Assembly (NCBI RefSeq): GCF_018780565.1
Contig: NZ_JADMJN010000003.1
Span: forward strand, 310,001-374,000
Source: Rhodoferax sp.
Lineage (GTDB): Bacteria; Pseudomonadota; Gammaproteobacteria; Burkholderiales; Burkholderiaceae_C
Direction of reading: 5' to 3'
DNA: 64,000 nucleotides
Below are positions 1-11,130 of this stretch, one piece after another. The notes beneath the pieces were generated by a model. That model was given only the letters and a program-made list of their open reading frames with translations. It had not been told where the DNA came from and searched no databases. How positions within the stretch are numbered: position 1 is the first letter of the stretch; every line of letters starts with the position of its first letter. The position numbers were made by a program, and so were the translations under genes.

Positions 1-1653
<1,653 letters not shown>

Positions 1654-1686
1654 GGCGAGCGGTCTCAACGTACAAGGACAAGCATC

Positions 1687-3162
1687 ATGGGAAAAGTCAC
1701 CGGCTTCATGGAATACGAGCGTCTTGAGGAAGGCTACAAGCCTGTCACCGAGCGCCTGAAGCACTACAAAGAGTTCGTCATCGGCTTGGACGACGCGCAG
1801 GCCAAGATCCAGGCGGCGCGCTGCATGGACTGCGGCACACCGTTTTGCAACAACGGCTGCCCGGTCAACAACATCATTCCTGATTTCAACGATCTGGTGT
1901 ACCGGGGTGACTGGAAAAACGCGATTGATGTGCTGCACAGCACCAACAATTTCCCCGAGTTCACTGGTCGCATCTGCCCCGCGCCTTGCGAGGCCGCGTG
2001 TACGCTGAACGTCAATGACGATGCCGTGGGTATCAAATCGATTGAGCACGCGATCATCGATCGTGCCTGGGCCGAGGGTTGGGTGCTGGCCCAAGGCGCG
2101 AAGCAAAAGACCGGTAAAAAAGTGGCGATCGTGGGCGCTGGCCCGGCCGGTATGGCTGCGGCGCAGCAATTGTGCCGCGTAGGTCATACCGTGACGGTGT
2201 TTGAGAAGAATGACCGGGTTGGCGGTTTGTTGCGCTATGGCATTCCCGACTTCAAGATGGAAAAATCGCACATCGATCGCCGTGTCGAGCAGATGCAAAA
2301 AGAAGGCGTCATTTTCCGCACCGGTGTTCTGGTGGGCGAAATGCCGAAATCAGGATCGGGTGCCAAGGTCACCAACTGGGCCAAGGAAGCAATTTCCGCT
2401 GCCCAACTGCAAAAAGACTTTGACGCTGTGATTTTGACCGGTGGCTCCGAGGAGTCGCGCGATCTGCCGGTGCCAGGTCGCGATCTGGACGGCATTCATT
2501 TCGCCATGGAATTTTTGCCTCAGCAAAACAAGGTCAATGCGGGCGACAAGGTTAAAGCCCAGCTGCGTGCCGATGGCAAGCATGTCATCGTCATTGGCGG
2601 TGGCGACACTGGTTCTGATTGCGTCGGCACCAGCAACCGTCACGGCGCAGCGAGCGTCACGCAATTTGAAGTGATGCCCCAGCCCCCGGTGGAAGAAAAC
2701 CGCCCCATGACGTGGCCTTACTGGCCAATCAAACTGCGTACCAGTTCCAGCCATGACGAGGGATGCGAGCGCGAGTTCGCCATTTCCACCAAGGAATTCA
2801 TGGGTGAAAAGGGCAAGGTCACGGGGTTGAAGACCGTTCGCGTTGAATGGAAAGACGGGAAAATGGTCGAAGTGGCCGGTAGCGAACAGATCCTGAAGGC
2901 GGACCTGGTTCTCTTGGCCATGGGTTTCGTCAACCCTGTGGCGACGGTGCTCGACGCTTTTGGTGTGGCGAAAGATGCCCGGGGCAATGCAAAAGCCAGC
3001 ACGGAAGTCGCGGACGGTTATGCCACCAATGTACCCAAGGTTTTTGCCGCGGGTGACATGCGTCGTGGTCAGAGTCTTGTGGTCTGGGCGATTCGTGAGG
3101 GTCGTCAGGCCGCGCGTTCGGTTGATGAATTCCTCATGGGTCAAAGCGAGTTGCCACGCTGA
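1687..3162 (+). CDS. gltD: Glutamate synthase small subunit
   Basis: The 491-aa protein passes electrons from NADPH through FAD and iron-sulfur clusters to GltB. The N-terminal ferredoxin-like domain has two cysteine groups (C46, C49, C54, C58 and C97, C101, C105). The FAD-binding motif GAGPAG is at about 150-155, and the NADPH-binding motif GGGDTGSDC lies in the second half. Length is normal for the family. The ATG at 1687 follows AAGGACAAGC. It forms an operon with gltB. A hairpin terminator follows at 3187. Confidence 0.97.
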   Translation: MGKVTGFMEYERLEEGYKPVTERLKHYKEFVIGLDDAQAKIQAARCMDCGTPFCNNGCPVNNIIPDFNDLVYRGDWKNAIDVLHSTNNFPEFTGRICPAPCEAACTLNVNDDAVGIKSIEHAIIDRAWAEGWVLAQGAKQKTGKKVAIVGAGPAGMAAAQQLCRVGHTVTVFEKNDRVGGLLRYGIPDFKMEKSHIDRRVEQMQKEGVIFRTGVLVGEMPKSGSGAKVTNWAKEAISAAQLQKDFDAVILTGGSEESRDLPVPGRDLDGIHFAMEFLPQQNKVNAGDKVKAQLRADGKHVIVIGGGDTGSDCVGTSNRHGAASVTQFEVMPQPPVEENRPMTWPYWPIKLRTSSSHDEGCEREFAISTKEFMGEKGKVTGLKTVRVEWKDGKMVEVAGSEQILKADLVLLAMGFVNPVATVLDAFGVAKDARGNAKASTEVADGYATNVPKVFAAGDMRRGQSLVVWAIREGRQAARSVDEFLMGQSELPR

Positions 3163-3186
3163 GTTATCGAATCCCTTATGATTCAG

Positions 3187-3214
3187 AGGCCGGGCAAACC
3201 CCGGCCTTGTTTCT
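3187..3214 (+). terminator. Rho-independent terminator after gltD
   Basis: An 8-bp perfect stem AGGCCGGG / CCCGGCCT with a 5-nt loop is followed by TGTTTCTT. It sits between the gltD stop and the mlaF start and separates the two operons. Confidence 0.75.
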
Positions 3215-3217
3215 TAT

Positions 3218-4069
3218 ATGTCCTCAAACACTCCTGAATCCCTGGTAGAACTTCACAGCCTGACCTTTGGCTATGGGGATCGGGTCATTCTGGATGATGT
3301 GTCCCTGTCCGTGCCACGTGGCAAGGTCACCGCCCTCATGGGGGCATCAGGTGGCGGCAAGACCACCATATTGAGACTGATCGGTGGTCAGAATCGTGCG
3401 CAAAAAGGTCAACTGCTGTTCGATGGCCAGGACGTGACGCCCATGGACCAGGCGCAACTTTATGCGGCGCGTCGCCGCATGGGGATGCTGTTTCAGTTTG
3501 GTGCCTTGTTTGCCGACTTGTCGGTGTTCGAAAATGTGGCCTTTCCGCTGCGCGAGCACACTGATCTCTCCGAGTCCCTGATTCGGGACATTGTGCTCAT
3601 GAAGTTGAATGCGGTGGGATTGCGTGGTGCGCGCGACCTGATGCCCAGTGAGGTGTCCGGCGGTATGGCGCGCCGCATTGCACTGGCGCGAGCCATTGCG
3701 CTCGATCCTGAGCTGGTGATGTACGACGAGCCATTTTCAGGCTTGGACCCCATTTCTCTTGGTACGGCAGCGCGCCTCATCCGGCATCTCAATGACTCCA
3801 TGGGCCTGACCAGTATTTTTGTCTCCCACGAGTTGGAGCAGACCTTTGCGATTGCGGACCATGTGATCATTCTGGCCAACGGCAAGATTGCCACACAGGG
3901 TACCCCCGACCAAGTGCGCCAAAGCACCGACCCGCTGGTGTACCAGTATGTGAATGCCTTGTCGGATGGCCCGGTCCGGTTTCATTATCCGGGCCCGAGC
4001 ATCGAGGAAGATTTTGGCCTTGGTGCAGTAGCTGCGCAGCGGTCCCAACGCAGGAGATTGGTGTCATGA
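3218..4069 (+). CDS. mlaF: Phospholipid-trafficking ABC transporter ATPase MlaF
   Basis: Cytoplasmic ATPase of the Mla complex, which moves phospholipids between the outer-membrane and inner-membrane systems and keeps the outer leaflet asymmetric. At 283 aa it is the usual length. Walker A is GASGGGKTT at 42-50, the Q-loop region is MLFQFGALF, the signature is VSGGMARR, and Walker B is LVMYDEPFSGLDP. Its stop overlaps the mlaE start by 4 nt (ATGA), and the order mlaF-E-D-A-C-B is the standard betaproteobacterial one with vacJ/mlaA inside the operon. Confidence 0.95.
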   Translation: MSSNTPESLVELHSLTFGYGDRVILDDVSLSVPRGKVTALMGASGGGKTTILRLIGGQNRAQKGQLLFDGQDVTPMDQAQLYAARRRMGMLFQFGALFADLSVFENVAFPLREHTDLSESLIRDIVLMKLNAVGLRGARDLMPSEVSGGMARRIALARAIALDPELVMYDEPFSGLDPISLGTAARLIRHLNDSMGLTSIFVSHELEQTFAIADHVIILANGKIATQGTPDQVRQSTDPLVYQYVNALSDGPVRFHYPGPSIEEDFGLGAVAAQRSQRRRLVS

Positions 4070-4848
4070 GTTGGTACAAGCCGGCCGATGTCGGGTTCTC
4101 TGCACGCCGTCAACTGGCTGACCTGGGCCATGGCGCCCGACTTTTCTTCCGCCTGTTGAGCACACTGGGTGGCAGTTTGAAACGGTTTGGCCTGATTCGC
4201 GACCAGATCCATTTTCTGGGGAATTACTCGCTGGCCATCATCGCGGTGTCTGGCCTGTTTGTCGGGTTTGTGTTCGGGCTGCAGGGGTACTACACCCTGC
4301 AGCGTTATGGTTCTTCCGAAGCCTTGGGGCTGTTGGTGACCTTGAGTCTGGTCAGGGAACTGGGGCCGGTGGTGACCGCTTTGTTGTTTGCCGGTCGGGC
4401 CGGCACATCGCTGACGGCAGAAATTGGCCTGATGAAGGCTGGCGAACAGATCAGTGTCATGGAGATGATGGCCGTTGACCCGGTGCAGCGCATTCTGGCT
4501 CCCCGGTTCTGGGCGGGCGTCATCACCATGCCCTTGCTTGCCGCTGTTTTCAGTGCCATGGGCATCATTGGTGGCTGGGTGGTGGGTGTGCTCATGATCG
4601 GGGTGGATGCGGGCTCGTTCTGGAGTCAGATTCAGGGCGGTGTGGATGTCTGGAAAGATGTGGGCAACGGCATCGTCAAAAGTATTGTGTTTGGTTTTAC
4701 CGTGACGTTTGTCGCGTTGCTACAGGGGTTTGAAGCCCAGCCCACGCCCGAAGGTGTGGCCAGCGCTACCACCCGGACCGTGGTGGTGGCGTCTTTGTCG
4801 GTTCTTGGTCTGGATTTCATCCTGACCGCCATGATGTTTACGATTTGA
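4066..4848 (+). CDS. mlaE: Phospholipid-trafficking ABC transporter permease MlaE
   Basis: Inner-membrane permease partner of MlaF, 260 aa with about five hydrophobic segments. The family core is visible as GTSLTAEIGLMKAGEQ followed by MAVDPVQRILAPRFWAG. The start codon overlaps the mlaF stop, so translation is coupled. Membership of the MlaE/YrbE family is clear from sequence and context. Confidence 0.95.
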   Translation: MSWYKPADVGFSARRQLADLGHGARLFFRLLSTLGGSLKRFGLIRDQIHFLGNYSLAIIAVSGLFVGFVFGLQGYYTLQRYGSSEALGLLVTLSLVRELGPVVTALLFAGRAGTSLTAEIGLMKAGEQISVMEMMAVDPVQRILAPRFWAGVITMPLLAAVFSAMGIIGGWVVGVLMIGVDAGSFWSQIQGGVDVWKDVGNGIVKSIVFGFTVTFVALLQGFEAQPTPEGVASATTRTVVVASLSVLGLDFILTAMMFTI

Positions 4849-4859
4849 GGGAGAGTGTT

Positions 4860-5348
4860 GTGCAGCGCTCAAAGAATGATGTGTGGGTTGGCCTGTTTGT
4901 GCTGATTGGTGCAGTAGCGATCCTGTTCCTGGCTTTGCAGTCGGCCAATTTGCTGAGTTTGAGTTTTCAGACCACGTACCGGGTAAGCGCCAAATTTGAC
5001 AATGTTGGCGGCCTCAAGCCCAAGGCCGCAGTGCGCAGCGCTGGCGTGGTGGTGGGCCGTGTTGAAAATATTGTTTTTGACGACAAATCCTTCCAGGCGC
5101 GCGTCACACTGGCCTTGGAAAATCGCTACGCCTTCCCCAAGGACAGTTCCTTGAAGATCCTGACCAGCGGTCTGCTGGGTGAGCAGTATCTGGGGATCGA
5201 GGCCGGTGCCGATGAGAAGACGCTGGCCATGGGTGATACCATTTCCAGCACGCAATCGGCGGTGGTACTGGAAAGCCTCATCAGCCAGTTTCTGTACAGC
5301 AAGGCTGCAGACGGAAGCAGCCCAGAGGCAACCAAGGCAAAGAAATGA
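4860..5348 (+). CDS. mlaD: Outer-membrane lipid asymmetry protein MlaD (MCE domain)
   Basis: Substrate-binding subunit anchored in the inner membrane. It has one N-terminal membrane segment (VWVGLFVLIGAVAILFLA) followed by an MCE domain (YRVSAKFDNVGGLKPKAAV, then LTSGLLGEQYLGIEAG). I choose the GTG at 4860 because GAGGGAGAG lies just upstream. A TTG at 4845 would also be in frame, adding five residues. The protein is about 162 aa, normal for MlaD. The last residues are followed directly by mlaA with a stop/start overlap. Confidence 0.93.
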   Translation: MQRSKNDVWVGLFVLIGAVAILFLALQSANLLSLSFQTTYRVSAKFDNVGGLKPKAAVRSAGVVVGRVENIVFDDKSFQARVTLALENRYAFPKDSSLKILTSGLLGEQYLGIEAGADEKTLAMGDTISSTQSAVVLESLISQFLYSKAADGSSPEATKAKK

Positions 5349-6172
5349 CAGCGAATCCGCGGGCGTTTGGTGTCCCATCCCTGATGTCCAGGTTTTTCCT
5401 GGGGCTTGGCATTTTGCTGTCCATGCTTCTGGTCGGCTGTGCTAGCGGCCCCAACGCCAATCCACGTGATCCCTTCGAGCCTTTCAATCGCGGGGTTTAC
5501 AAGTTCAATGATGCGGTCGATACCGCGGTCCTCATACCGGTAGCAACGGCCTACAGGGACGTTACGCCGGCACCTGTCCGGCATGGCGTTGGCAACTTTT
5601 TTGCCAATCTGGAAGATGCCTGGTCAGTGGTCAATAACGTGCTGCAGTTCAAGGGCCAAGCTGCGATTGAGAGCTTTTTCCGTTTCGGTGTGAACACTTT
5701 GATCGGCTTGGGCGGGGTCCTGGACGTTGCCACCGAGATGAATATCGAAAAACACACCAAGGACTTTGGGCATACCCTCGGTTTTTGGGGTGTTGCGCCC
5801 GGCCCCTATCTGGTATTGCCTTTGCTTGGACCCTCAAGCCTGCGGGATACGGTGGCACTGCCGGTTGATATGAAGGGCGATCTGGTGACCCACATCGAGC
5901 ATGTGCCCACACGCAATGCGGCGAGCGTGGTGAGGGTGATAGATCGCAGGTCCGAATTGCTCAAAGCCACCAAGATGCTTGAGGAGGTGGCTCTGGACAA
6001 ATACACATTCACCCGGGATGCTTATTTTCAGCGCCGTCGCAACGCCATTTACGATGGCAATCCGCCTGACGAAGACCCTGCAGAGCAATTGCCCGAACAA
6101 AACATAGCCCAGCCGCCGTCTGGCGCGTTAAACAATACCGGCCCTGCCGTCAATGAGAAAGCCAAGCCATGA
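5345..6172 (+). CDS. mlaA: Outer-membrane lipoprotein MlaA (VacJ)
   Basis: Outer-membrane component that removes misplaced phospholipids from the outer leaflet and hands them to MlaC. It is a 275-aa lipoprotein with hydrophobic stretch FFLGLGILLSMLLVGC, where the lipobox cysteine is about residue 32 from this start. The VacJ family core is present: DPFEPFNRGVYKFNDAVD and GHTLGFWGV...GPYLVLPLLGPSS. ATG 5345 overlaps the mlaD stop. An internal ATG at 5384 would give a shorter signal peptide and is a real alternative. In enterics this gene is separate; here it lies inside the mla operon. Confidence 0.93.
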   Translation: MTANPRAFGVPSLMSRFFLGLGILLSMLLVGCASGPNANPRDPFEPFNRGVYKFNDAVDTAVLIPVATAYRDVTPAPVRHGVGNFFANLEDAWSVVNNVLQFKGQAAIESFFRFGVNTLIGLGGVLDVATEMNIEKHTKDFGHTLGFWGVAPGPYLVLPLLGPSSLRDTVALPVDMKGDLVTHIEHVPTRNAASVVRVIDRRSELLKATKMLEEVALDKYTFTRDAYFQRRRNAIYDGNPPDEDPAEQLPEQNIAQPPSGALNNTGPAVNEKAKP

Positions 6173-6798
6173 ATCGTCGTTTTTTCAGCCACCTGCTTGT
6201 TTTGGTGAGCGCAAGCCTGTTGACGTTTTCCGTCAGCGCAGCAGACGAAGCGGCGGATGCCCTGATCAAGCGTCTGTCAGTCGACGTGCTGAACAATATC
6301 AAGGCTGACAAGGCGATTCAGGCGGGCGACGTGTCCCGGATTGTGACGCTGGTGGACGCCAAGATCATGCCCAATGTGAATTTTCAGCGCATGACGGCCT
6401 CCGCCGTAGGCCCTGCATGGCGTCAGGCCACACCCGAGCAGCAAAAGCGTTTGCAGGAAGAGTTCAAGACGCTTCTGGTGCGGACCTACGCCGGCGCGTT
6501 GGCTCAGGTCAGTGATCAAACCATTGTCGTCAAACCCTTGCGGGCGTCCCCGGAGGACAAGGAGCTCATGGTTCGTACCGAAGTCAGAGGCCAGGGCGAT
6601 CCCATTCAGCTGGATTACAAGCTGGAGAAAACTCCCGGCGAGGGTGCTGGCTGGAAGATTTACAACCTGAACGTATTGGGTGTGTGGCTGGTGGAAACCT
6701 ACCGCAGCCAGTTTGCGCAGGAAATCAATGCCAAGGGCATTACGGGTTTGATTGCAACCCTGACTGACCGCAACAAGGCCAACGCCAAAAAAGGCTGA
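6169..6798 (+). CDS. mlaC: Periplasmic phospholipid-binding protein MlaC
   Basis: Soluble shuttle carrying phospholipid across the periplasm between MlaA and MlaFEDB. The 209-aa protein begins with a typical Sec signal peptide (basic MNRR, hydrophobic LLVLVSASLLTF, then VSAADE). The body matches the MlaC/Ttg2D family (NVNFQRMTASAVGPAWR, then TPEQQKRLQEEFKTLLVRTY). Its start overlaps the mlaA stop by 4 nt. Confidence 0.94.
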   Translation: MNRRFFSHLLVLVSASLLTFSVSAADEAADALIKRLSVDVLNNIKADKAIQAGDVSRIVTLVDAKIMPNVNFQRMTASAVGPAWRQATPEQQKRLQEEFKTLLVRTYAGALAQVSDQTIVVKPLRASPEDKELMVRTEVRGQGDPIQLDYKLEKTPGEGAGWKIYNLNVLGVWLVETYRSQFAQEINAKGITGLIATLTDRNKANAKKG

Positions 6799-6800
6799 TC

Positions 6801-7076
6801 GTGCTGGTATTGCCACAAGAGTTGATGCAGGGCCAGGCGACCGCATGTCTGCGCATGCTGGTGCAGGGCTTGCGTTCGCAGTCGGGTCCACAGGTGGTGG
6901 TCGATGCCTCGGCCCTGACGCGCTTTGATTCGTCGGCACTGGCGGTATTGCTTGAGTTTCGACGTGAGAGTCTCGCGGCGGGGAAAAATTTTGCCATCCG
7001 TGGCTTGCCCGCGCGACTTGGCGACCTGGCTACTCTGTACGGAATTATTGAGCTGCTGCCCAGTGAGCAGCAATGA
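6801..7076 (+). CDS. mlaB: STAS-domain protein MlaB
   Basis: Small cytoplasmic subunit that binds MlaF and stimulates the transporter. It has 91 aa and starts with GTG two bases after the mlaC stop. The STAS fold is indicated by VVVDASALTRFDSSALAVLL, with the conserved D-S-S turn at about residues 41-43. It has no membrane segment. Family assignment rests mainly on position as the last gene of the mla operon plus the STAS signature. Confidence 0.88.
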   Translation: MLVLPQELMQGQATACLRMLVQGLRSQSGPQVVVDASALTRFDSSALAVLLEFRRESLAAGKNFAIRGLPARLGDLATLYGIIELLPSEQQ

Positions 7077-7097
7077 CCTCGTAAAATAGCGGACTCC

Positions 7098-8039
7098 ATG
7101 CCCGCAATTTCCTTCCAGTCCGTCTCCAAAGCCTATCCATCCTCACGTGGACCCAAAGGCAGCACCTTTCTGGCGCTTGACCGTGTGAGTCTTGACATCG
7201 AAGAGGGTGAATTCTTTGGCCTTCTGGGTCCCAATGGCGCCGGCAAGACCACCATGATCAGCATTCTGGCAGGCCTTTCCCGGGCCAATGCCGGCAAAGT
7301 GTCCGTGCTGGGGCACGATGTTCAGCAGGACTACGCTCAGGCTCGGCGAAGTCTGGGTGTGGTGCCGCAAGAGCTGGTGTTTGACCCGTTCTTCAATGTG
7401 CGCGAGATGCTGCGTATCCAGTCCGGCTATTTTGGCGTGAAGAACAACGACGCCTGGATTGACGAACTCCTGGAGAGCCTGGGCTTGGCCGACAAGGCCG
7501 ACGCCAACATGCGCCAGCTGTCGGGCGGCATGAAGCGGCGTGTCCTCGTGGCGCAGGCGCTGGTCCACAAGCCGCCAGTGATCGTGCTGGACGAACCCAC
7601 CGCTGGCGTGGATGTCGAATTGCGCCAGACCTTGTGGCAGTTCATTGCCAAGCTCAACAAGCAGGGGCACACAGTTTTGCTGACCACCCACTACCTGGAA
7701 GAGGCCGAAGCCTTGTGTGGCCGCATCGCCATGCTCAAGACTGGTCGCATCGTGGCGCTGGACTACACCAGTGAGCTTCTCAAGGCGGCGTCCAGCAATG
7801 TGCTTCGCTTCAAAATTGATAGCGAACTACCGAAGATATTGGCAGATAAAGCGCGGATTACAGGTCGCATCGTGCAGTTTCCGGCGCACGACGCCCTGGA
7901 AATCGAGCACTACCTTGCACAAGTGCGTGAGGCAGGCTTGGTGGCGCATGACGTGGAGATCCGCAAGGCCGATCTTGAAGATGTCTTCCTGGACGTGATG
8001 AACAAGAACTCCGTGCAAACGGCCAGGGGTGCAGCATGA
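7098..8039 (+). CDS. ABC-2 type exporter, ATP-binding subunit (YadG-like)
   Basis: The 313-aa ATPase has Walker A GPNGAGKTT, signature LSGGMKRRVLVAQAL, Walker B VIVLDEPTAGVD and a C-terminal regulatory region of about 90 residues. It pairs with the permease downstream (4-nt overlap). The substrate is unknown; the YadG/YadH pair often follows mla genes in Burkholderiales. The AT-rich segment encoding LRFKIDSELPKILADKARI carries copy 2 of the interspersed repeat (7807-7871), which may have replaced part of the C-terminal region. TAAAAT at 7083 could be a -10 element. Confidence 0.9.
   Translation: MPAISFQSVSKAYPSSRGPKGSTFLALDRVSLDIEEGEFFGLLGPNGAGKTTMISILAGLSRANAGKVSVLGHDVQQDYAQARRSLGVVPQELVFDPFFNVREMLRIQSGYFGVKNNDAWIDELLESLGLADKADANMRQLSGGMKRRVLVAQALVHKPPVIVLDEPTAGVDVELRQTLWQFIAKLNKQGHTVLLTTHYLEEAEALCGRIAMLKTGRIVALDYTSELLKAASSNVLRFKIDSELPKILADKARITGRIVQFPAHDALEIEHYLAQVREAGLVAHDVEIRKADLEDVFLDVMNKNSVQTARGAA
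7807..7871 (-). repeat. Short interspersed element, copy 2 (inside ABC ATPase gene)
   Basis: Read on the minus strand: CTGTAATCCG (7863-7854), a spacer of 30 nt (11 longer than the usual 19), then GCTATCAATTTTGAAGC (7823-7807). The element is in frame in the ATPase gene. The longer spacer makes this the most divergent accepted copy. Confidence 0.55.
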
Positions 8040-8791
8040 ACGGCTGGCAAACCCTGTTGTACAAGGAAGTCTGGCGCTTCTGGAAAGTGGCGTTCCAGAC
8101 CGTGGCGGGTCCGGTGCTGACGGCCATGTTGTATTTGCTGATCTTCGGCCATGCGCTGGAGGCGCACGTCAAGGTCTACGACACGATCAGCTACACCGCT
8201 TTTTTGGTGCCTGGCCTGGCGATGATGAGTCTGCTGCAAAACGCGTTTGCCAACAGTTCCTCGTCGCTGATCATGAGCAAGGTAATGGGCAACCTCGTGT
8301 TCCTGTTGCTGACACCTCTTTCCTATATGAACTGGTTCGTGGCCTATGTGGGCGCGTCGGTCATTCGGGGCTTGGTGGTTGGGCTGGGTGTGTTCGCGGT
8401 ATCGGCGATCTTTACCGACATCAGTTTCGTGGCGCCGCTGTGGATCTTCGCCTTTGCTGTGTTGGGCGCCGCACTGATGGGAACCCTGGGCCTGATTGCG
8501 GGTCTGTGGGCCGAGAAGTTTGACCAGCTCGCCGCCTTTCAGAACTTCGTGGTCATGCCCATGACCTTTTTGAGTGGGGTTTTTTATTCTATTCATTCGT
8601 TGCCCGTTTTTTGGCAGAAGGTCAGCCACCTGAATCCTTTCTTCTACATGATTGATGGTTTTCGCTATGGTTTTTTTGGCGCCAGCGATGTCTCGCCCTG
8701 GTTGAGCCTGAGCGTTGTCGGTGGGGTGCTGGTCCTTGTGAGTGCGATTGCGGTTTACCTGCTGCACATCGGTTACAAGATTCGCGGTTGA
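8036..8791 (+). CDS. ABC-2 type exporter, permease subunit (YadH-like)
   Basis: The 251-aa integral membrane protein has about six hydrophobic segments and the ABC-2 membrane family pattern (FLVPGLAMMSLLQNAFANSS, then FVVMPMTFLSGVFYSI, then LNPFFYMIDGFRYGF). Its start overlaps the stop of the ATPase gene, so the two form one transporter. No substrate can be read from the sequence. Confidence 0.9.
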   Translation: MNGWQTLLYKEVWRFWKVAFQTVAGPVLTAMLYLLIFGHALEAHVKVYDTISYTAFLVPGLAMMSLLQNAFANSSSSLIMSKVMGNLVFLLLTPLSYMNWFVAYVGASVIRGLVVGLGVFAVSAIFTDISFVAPLWIFAFAVLGAALMGTLGLIAGLWAEKFDQLAAFQNFVVMPMTFLSGVFYSIHSLPVFWQKVSHLNPFFYMIDGFRYGFFGASDVSPWLSLSVVGGVLVLVSAIAVYLLHIGYKIRG

Positions 8792-8817
8792 CCCGTTTTA
8801 AATATTGAATTGTTCCT

Positions 8818-9060
8818 ATGACTGCAGACCAGATCAAAAACATGATTGCGGCGGGCCTTGTGTGCGAACACATCGAACTTGAAGGCGATGGCCGCCATTG
8901 GTATGCCACCATTGTGTCGTCCGAGTTTGAAGGTCGGCGCGCCATTCAACGCCACCAGCGGGTGTACGCCACGCTGGGCGACAAAATGAAGAACGACGAA
9001 GTTCATGCCCTGTCCATGAAAACCTTCACGCCTGCCGAGTGGGCGTCGGCATCTGAATGA
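8818..9060 (+). CDS. BolA-family protein (IbaG-like)
   Basis: This 80-aa protein has the BolA/IbaG fold pattern: IKNMIAAGLVCEHIELEGDGRHWYA, then FEGRRAIQRHQRVYATLG. BolA proteins bind 2Fe-2S clusters together with monothiol glutaredoxins such as the GrxD encoded at 49601 in this window. It lies directly upstream of murA, as ibaG (yrbA) does in many proteobacteria after the mla operon. The family is clear; the cellular role here is inferred. Confidence 0.9.
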   Translation: MTADQIKNMIAAGLVCEHIELEGDGRHWYATIVSSEFEGRRAIQRHQRVYATLGDKMKNDEVHALSMKTFTPAEWASASE

Positions 9061-9094
9061 TCGCCAATTGTCGGTATTGAAAGCTTTTTGACTC

Positions 9095-10360
9095 ATGGAT
9101 AAATTATTGATTCGCGGTGGCCGCCAACTGCACGGCACTGTCGACATCTCGGGCGCCAAGAACGCCGCCTTGCCCGAACTGTGCGCGTGCCTGCTGACGG
9201 CCGAGCCCGTGGTACTGCGCAATGTGCCTCGTTTGCAGGATGTATCGACCATGCTCAAGTTGATCCGTAACATGGGTGTGGTGGCGGAGCGCAGCGAGGA
9301 CGGTCGGGTGTCGGTGAACGCCGGCCCGCTCAGCTCGCCTGAGGCGCCTTATGAGCTGGTCAAGACCATGCGCGCATCGGTGCTGGCGCTGGGTCCTTTG
9401 TTGGCGCGTTTTGGCGAGGCCACGGTCTCCTTGCCGGGCGGTTGCGCTATCGGCTCACGTCCCGTGGACCAGCACATCAAGGGCCTGAGCGCGATGGGTG
9501 CAGAGATTGTGGTCGAGCATGGCTACATGATCGCCAAATTGCCCAAGGGCTGGAAGCGCCTGAAGGGTGCGCGGATCACCACCGACATGGTCACCGTCAC
9601 CGGTACAGAAAACTTCCTGATGGCTGCCTGTCTGGCCGAAGGCGAGACGATTCTGGAAAACGCCGCGCAAGAGCCCGAGATCCCCGATTTGGCCGAAATG
9701 CTGATCAAGATGGGCGCCAAAATTGAAGGTCATGGCACCAGCCGCATTCGCATTCGGGGTGTGGAAAAGCTCCATGGCTGCGAACACCAGGTGGTGGCGG
9801 ATCGCATCGAAACCGGCACCTTTCTGTGTGCAGTGGCGGCTACGGGCGGCGATGTCGTGCTGCGCCACGGTCGGGCCGATCACCTGGAAGCCGTGGTGGA
9901 AAAACTGCGGGATGCAGGCGCAACGGTGACCGAGGTGGAGGGCGGCATCCGTGTCCAGTCCCAGGGCCGACTCAAGGCGCAAAGTTTTCGCACCACCGAA
10001 TACCCGGGTTTCCCGACCGACATGCAGGCGCAGTTCATGGCGCTCAACTGCATCTCAAATGGCACAGCCAAAGTGACTGAGACCATTTTCGAGAACCGTT
10101 TCATGCACGTCAATGAAATGGTCCGGCTCGGCGCCAACATCCAGATCGACGGCAAGGTGTCGGTGGTAGAAGGGGTCGACAAGCTGTCGGGCGCTACCGT
10201 GATGGCGACGGACCTGCGGGCTTCGGCCAGCCTGGTCATCGTCGGCTTGGTCGCCGAAGGCGAAACGGTGGTGGACCGCATCTACCATCTGGACCGAGGT
10301 TACGACCAGATGGAGTCCAAGCTGTGCGGCCTGGGTGCCGATATCGAGCGGACAAAGTAA
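9095..10360 (+). CDS. murA: UDP-N-acetylglucosamine 1-carboxyvinyltransferase
   Basis: First committed enzyme of peptidoglycan synthesis; it transfers enolpyruvate from PEP to UDP-GlcNAc. The 421-aa length matches the family. The catalytic cysteine that fosfomycin attacks is C117 in [13 protein letters not shown]. The N-terminus has [10 protein letters not shown], and the C-terminal half has the second repeat of the inside-out alpha/beta barrel ([16 protein letters not shown]). Start ATG 9095 follows an AAAGC-rich leader with no strong ribosome-binding site. Confidence 0.97.
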   Translation: MDKLLIRGGRQLHGTVDISGAKNAALPELCACLLTAEPVVLRNVPRLQDVSTMLKLIRNMGVVAERSEDGRVSVNAGPLSSPEAPYELVKTMRASVLALGPLLARFGEATVSLPGGCAIGSRPVDQHIKGLSAMGAEIVVEHGYMIAKLPKGWKRLKGARITTDMVTVTGTENFLMAACLAEGETILENAAQEPEIPDLAEMLIKMGAKIEGHGTSRIRIRGVEKLHGCEHQVVADRIETGTFLCAVAATGGDVVLRHGRADHLEAVVEKLRDAGATVTEVEGGIRVQSQGRLKAQSFRTTEYPGFPTDMQAQFMALNCISNGTAKVTETIFENRFMHVNEMVRLGANIQIDGKVSVVEGVDKLSGATVMATDLRASASLVIVGLVAEGETVVDRIYHLDRGYDQMESKLCGLGADIERTK

Positions 10361-10388
10361 CGAGCCCCCACGCATGGAAGCCAAGCAA

Positions 10389-11051
10389 ATGATCACACTC
10401 GCTCTCTCCAAGGGACGAATTTTTGAAGAAACCCTGCCGCTGCTACGCGCCGCCGGCATTGAGGTGCTGGAAGATCCTGAAAAATCCCGCAAACTGATTC
10501 TCACCACCAACCAGCCCGATGTGCGCGTGTTGGTGGTGCGGGCCACCGACGTGCCGACCTATGTGCAGTACGGCGGCGCCGATCTGGGCATCACGGGCAA
10601 GGACACCTTGATCGAGCATGCTGCCGATTGGGGCGGCAGTACCAGTGCGGCAGGCCTTTACCAGCCGCTGGACCTGAACATCGCCAAGTGCCGCATCAGC
10701 GTCGCGGTGCGCGCTGATTTTGACTACGCGTCGGCCGTCAAGCAGGGCTCGCGCCTGAAGGTGGCCACCAAGTACGTGGCGATTGCCCGCGAGTTCTTTG
10801 CGACCAAAGGCGTGCACGTGGACCTGATCAAGCTCTATGGCAGCATGGAGTTGGCGCCCCTGGTGGGCTTGTCGGATGCGATCGTCGATCTGGTCTCCAC
10901 CGGCAACACGCTCAAGGCCAACCATCTGGTCGAGGTCGAGCACATCATGGACATCAGTTCGCAACTGGTGGTCAATCAGGCGGCGCTCAAGCTCAAGCAG
11001 GCATCGATTCGACGCATCATCGATGCCTTTGCGTCCGCCGTAGGCAAGTAA
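10389..11051 (+). CDS. hisG: ATP phosphoribosyltransferase, short form
   Basis: First step of histidine synthesis: ATP plus PRPP gives phosphoribosyl-ATP. From ATG 10389 the protein is 220 aa and starts [19 protein letters not shown], the usual N-terminus; GGAAG lies 8 nt upstream. The next upstream in-frame ATG (10374) would add five residues. The length shows the short form, which lacks the C-terminal regulatory domain and works only with the HisZ subunit. No hisZ is present in this window. The PRPP loop [13 protein letters not shown] is visible. Confidence 0.96.
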   Translation: MITLALSKGRIFEETLPLLRAAGIEVLEDPEKSRKLILTTNQPDVRVLVVRATDVPTYVQYGGADLGITGKDTLIEHAADWGGSTSAAGLYQPLDLNIAKCRISVAVRADFDYASAVKQGSRLKVATKYVAIAREFFATKGVHVDLIKLYGSMELAPLVGLSDAIVDLVSTGNTLKANHLVEVEHIMDISSQLVVNQAALKLKQASIRRIIDAFASAVGK

Positions 11052-11076
11052 ATTTATCCTTCAGCCGCAAGAAATT

Positions 11077-11130
11077 GCTATGACTTTTATAGCTAACCCC
11101 GCTTATTTATCGACGGTCAGCAGCACATTT
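11077..11130 (-). repeat. Short interspersed element, copy 3 (over hisD start)
   Basis: The 17-mer at 11077-11093 (GCTATGACTTTTATAGC on +) contains the hisD ATG at 11080. On the minus strand the left part begins with AAAT at 11130, exactly 37 nt before the palindrome, as in copies 6, 7, 11 and 12. The element encodes about the first 17 residues of HisD in antisense orientation. The middle is degenerate. Confidence 0.6.
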
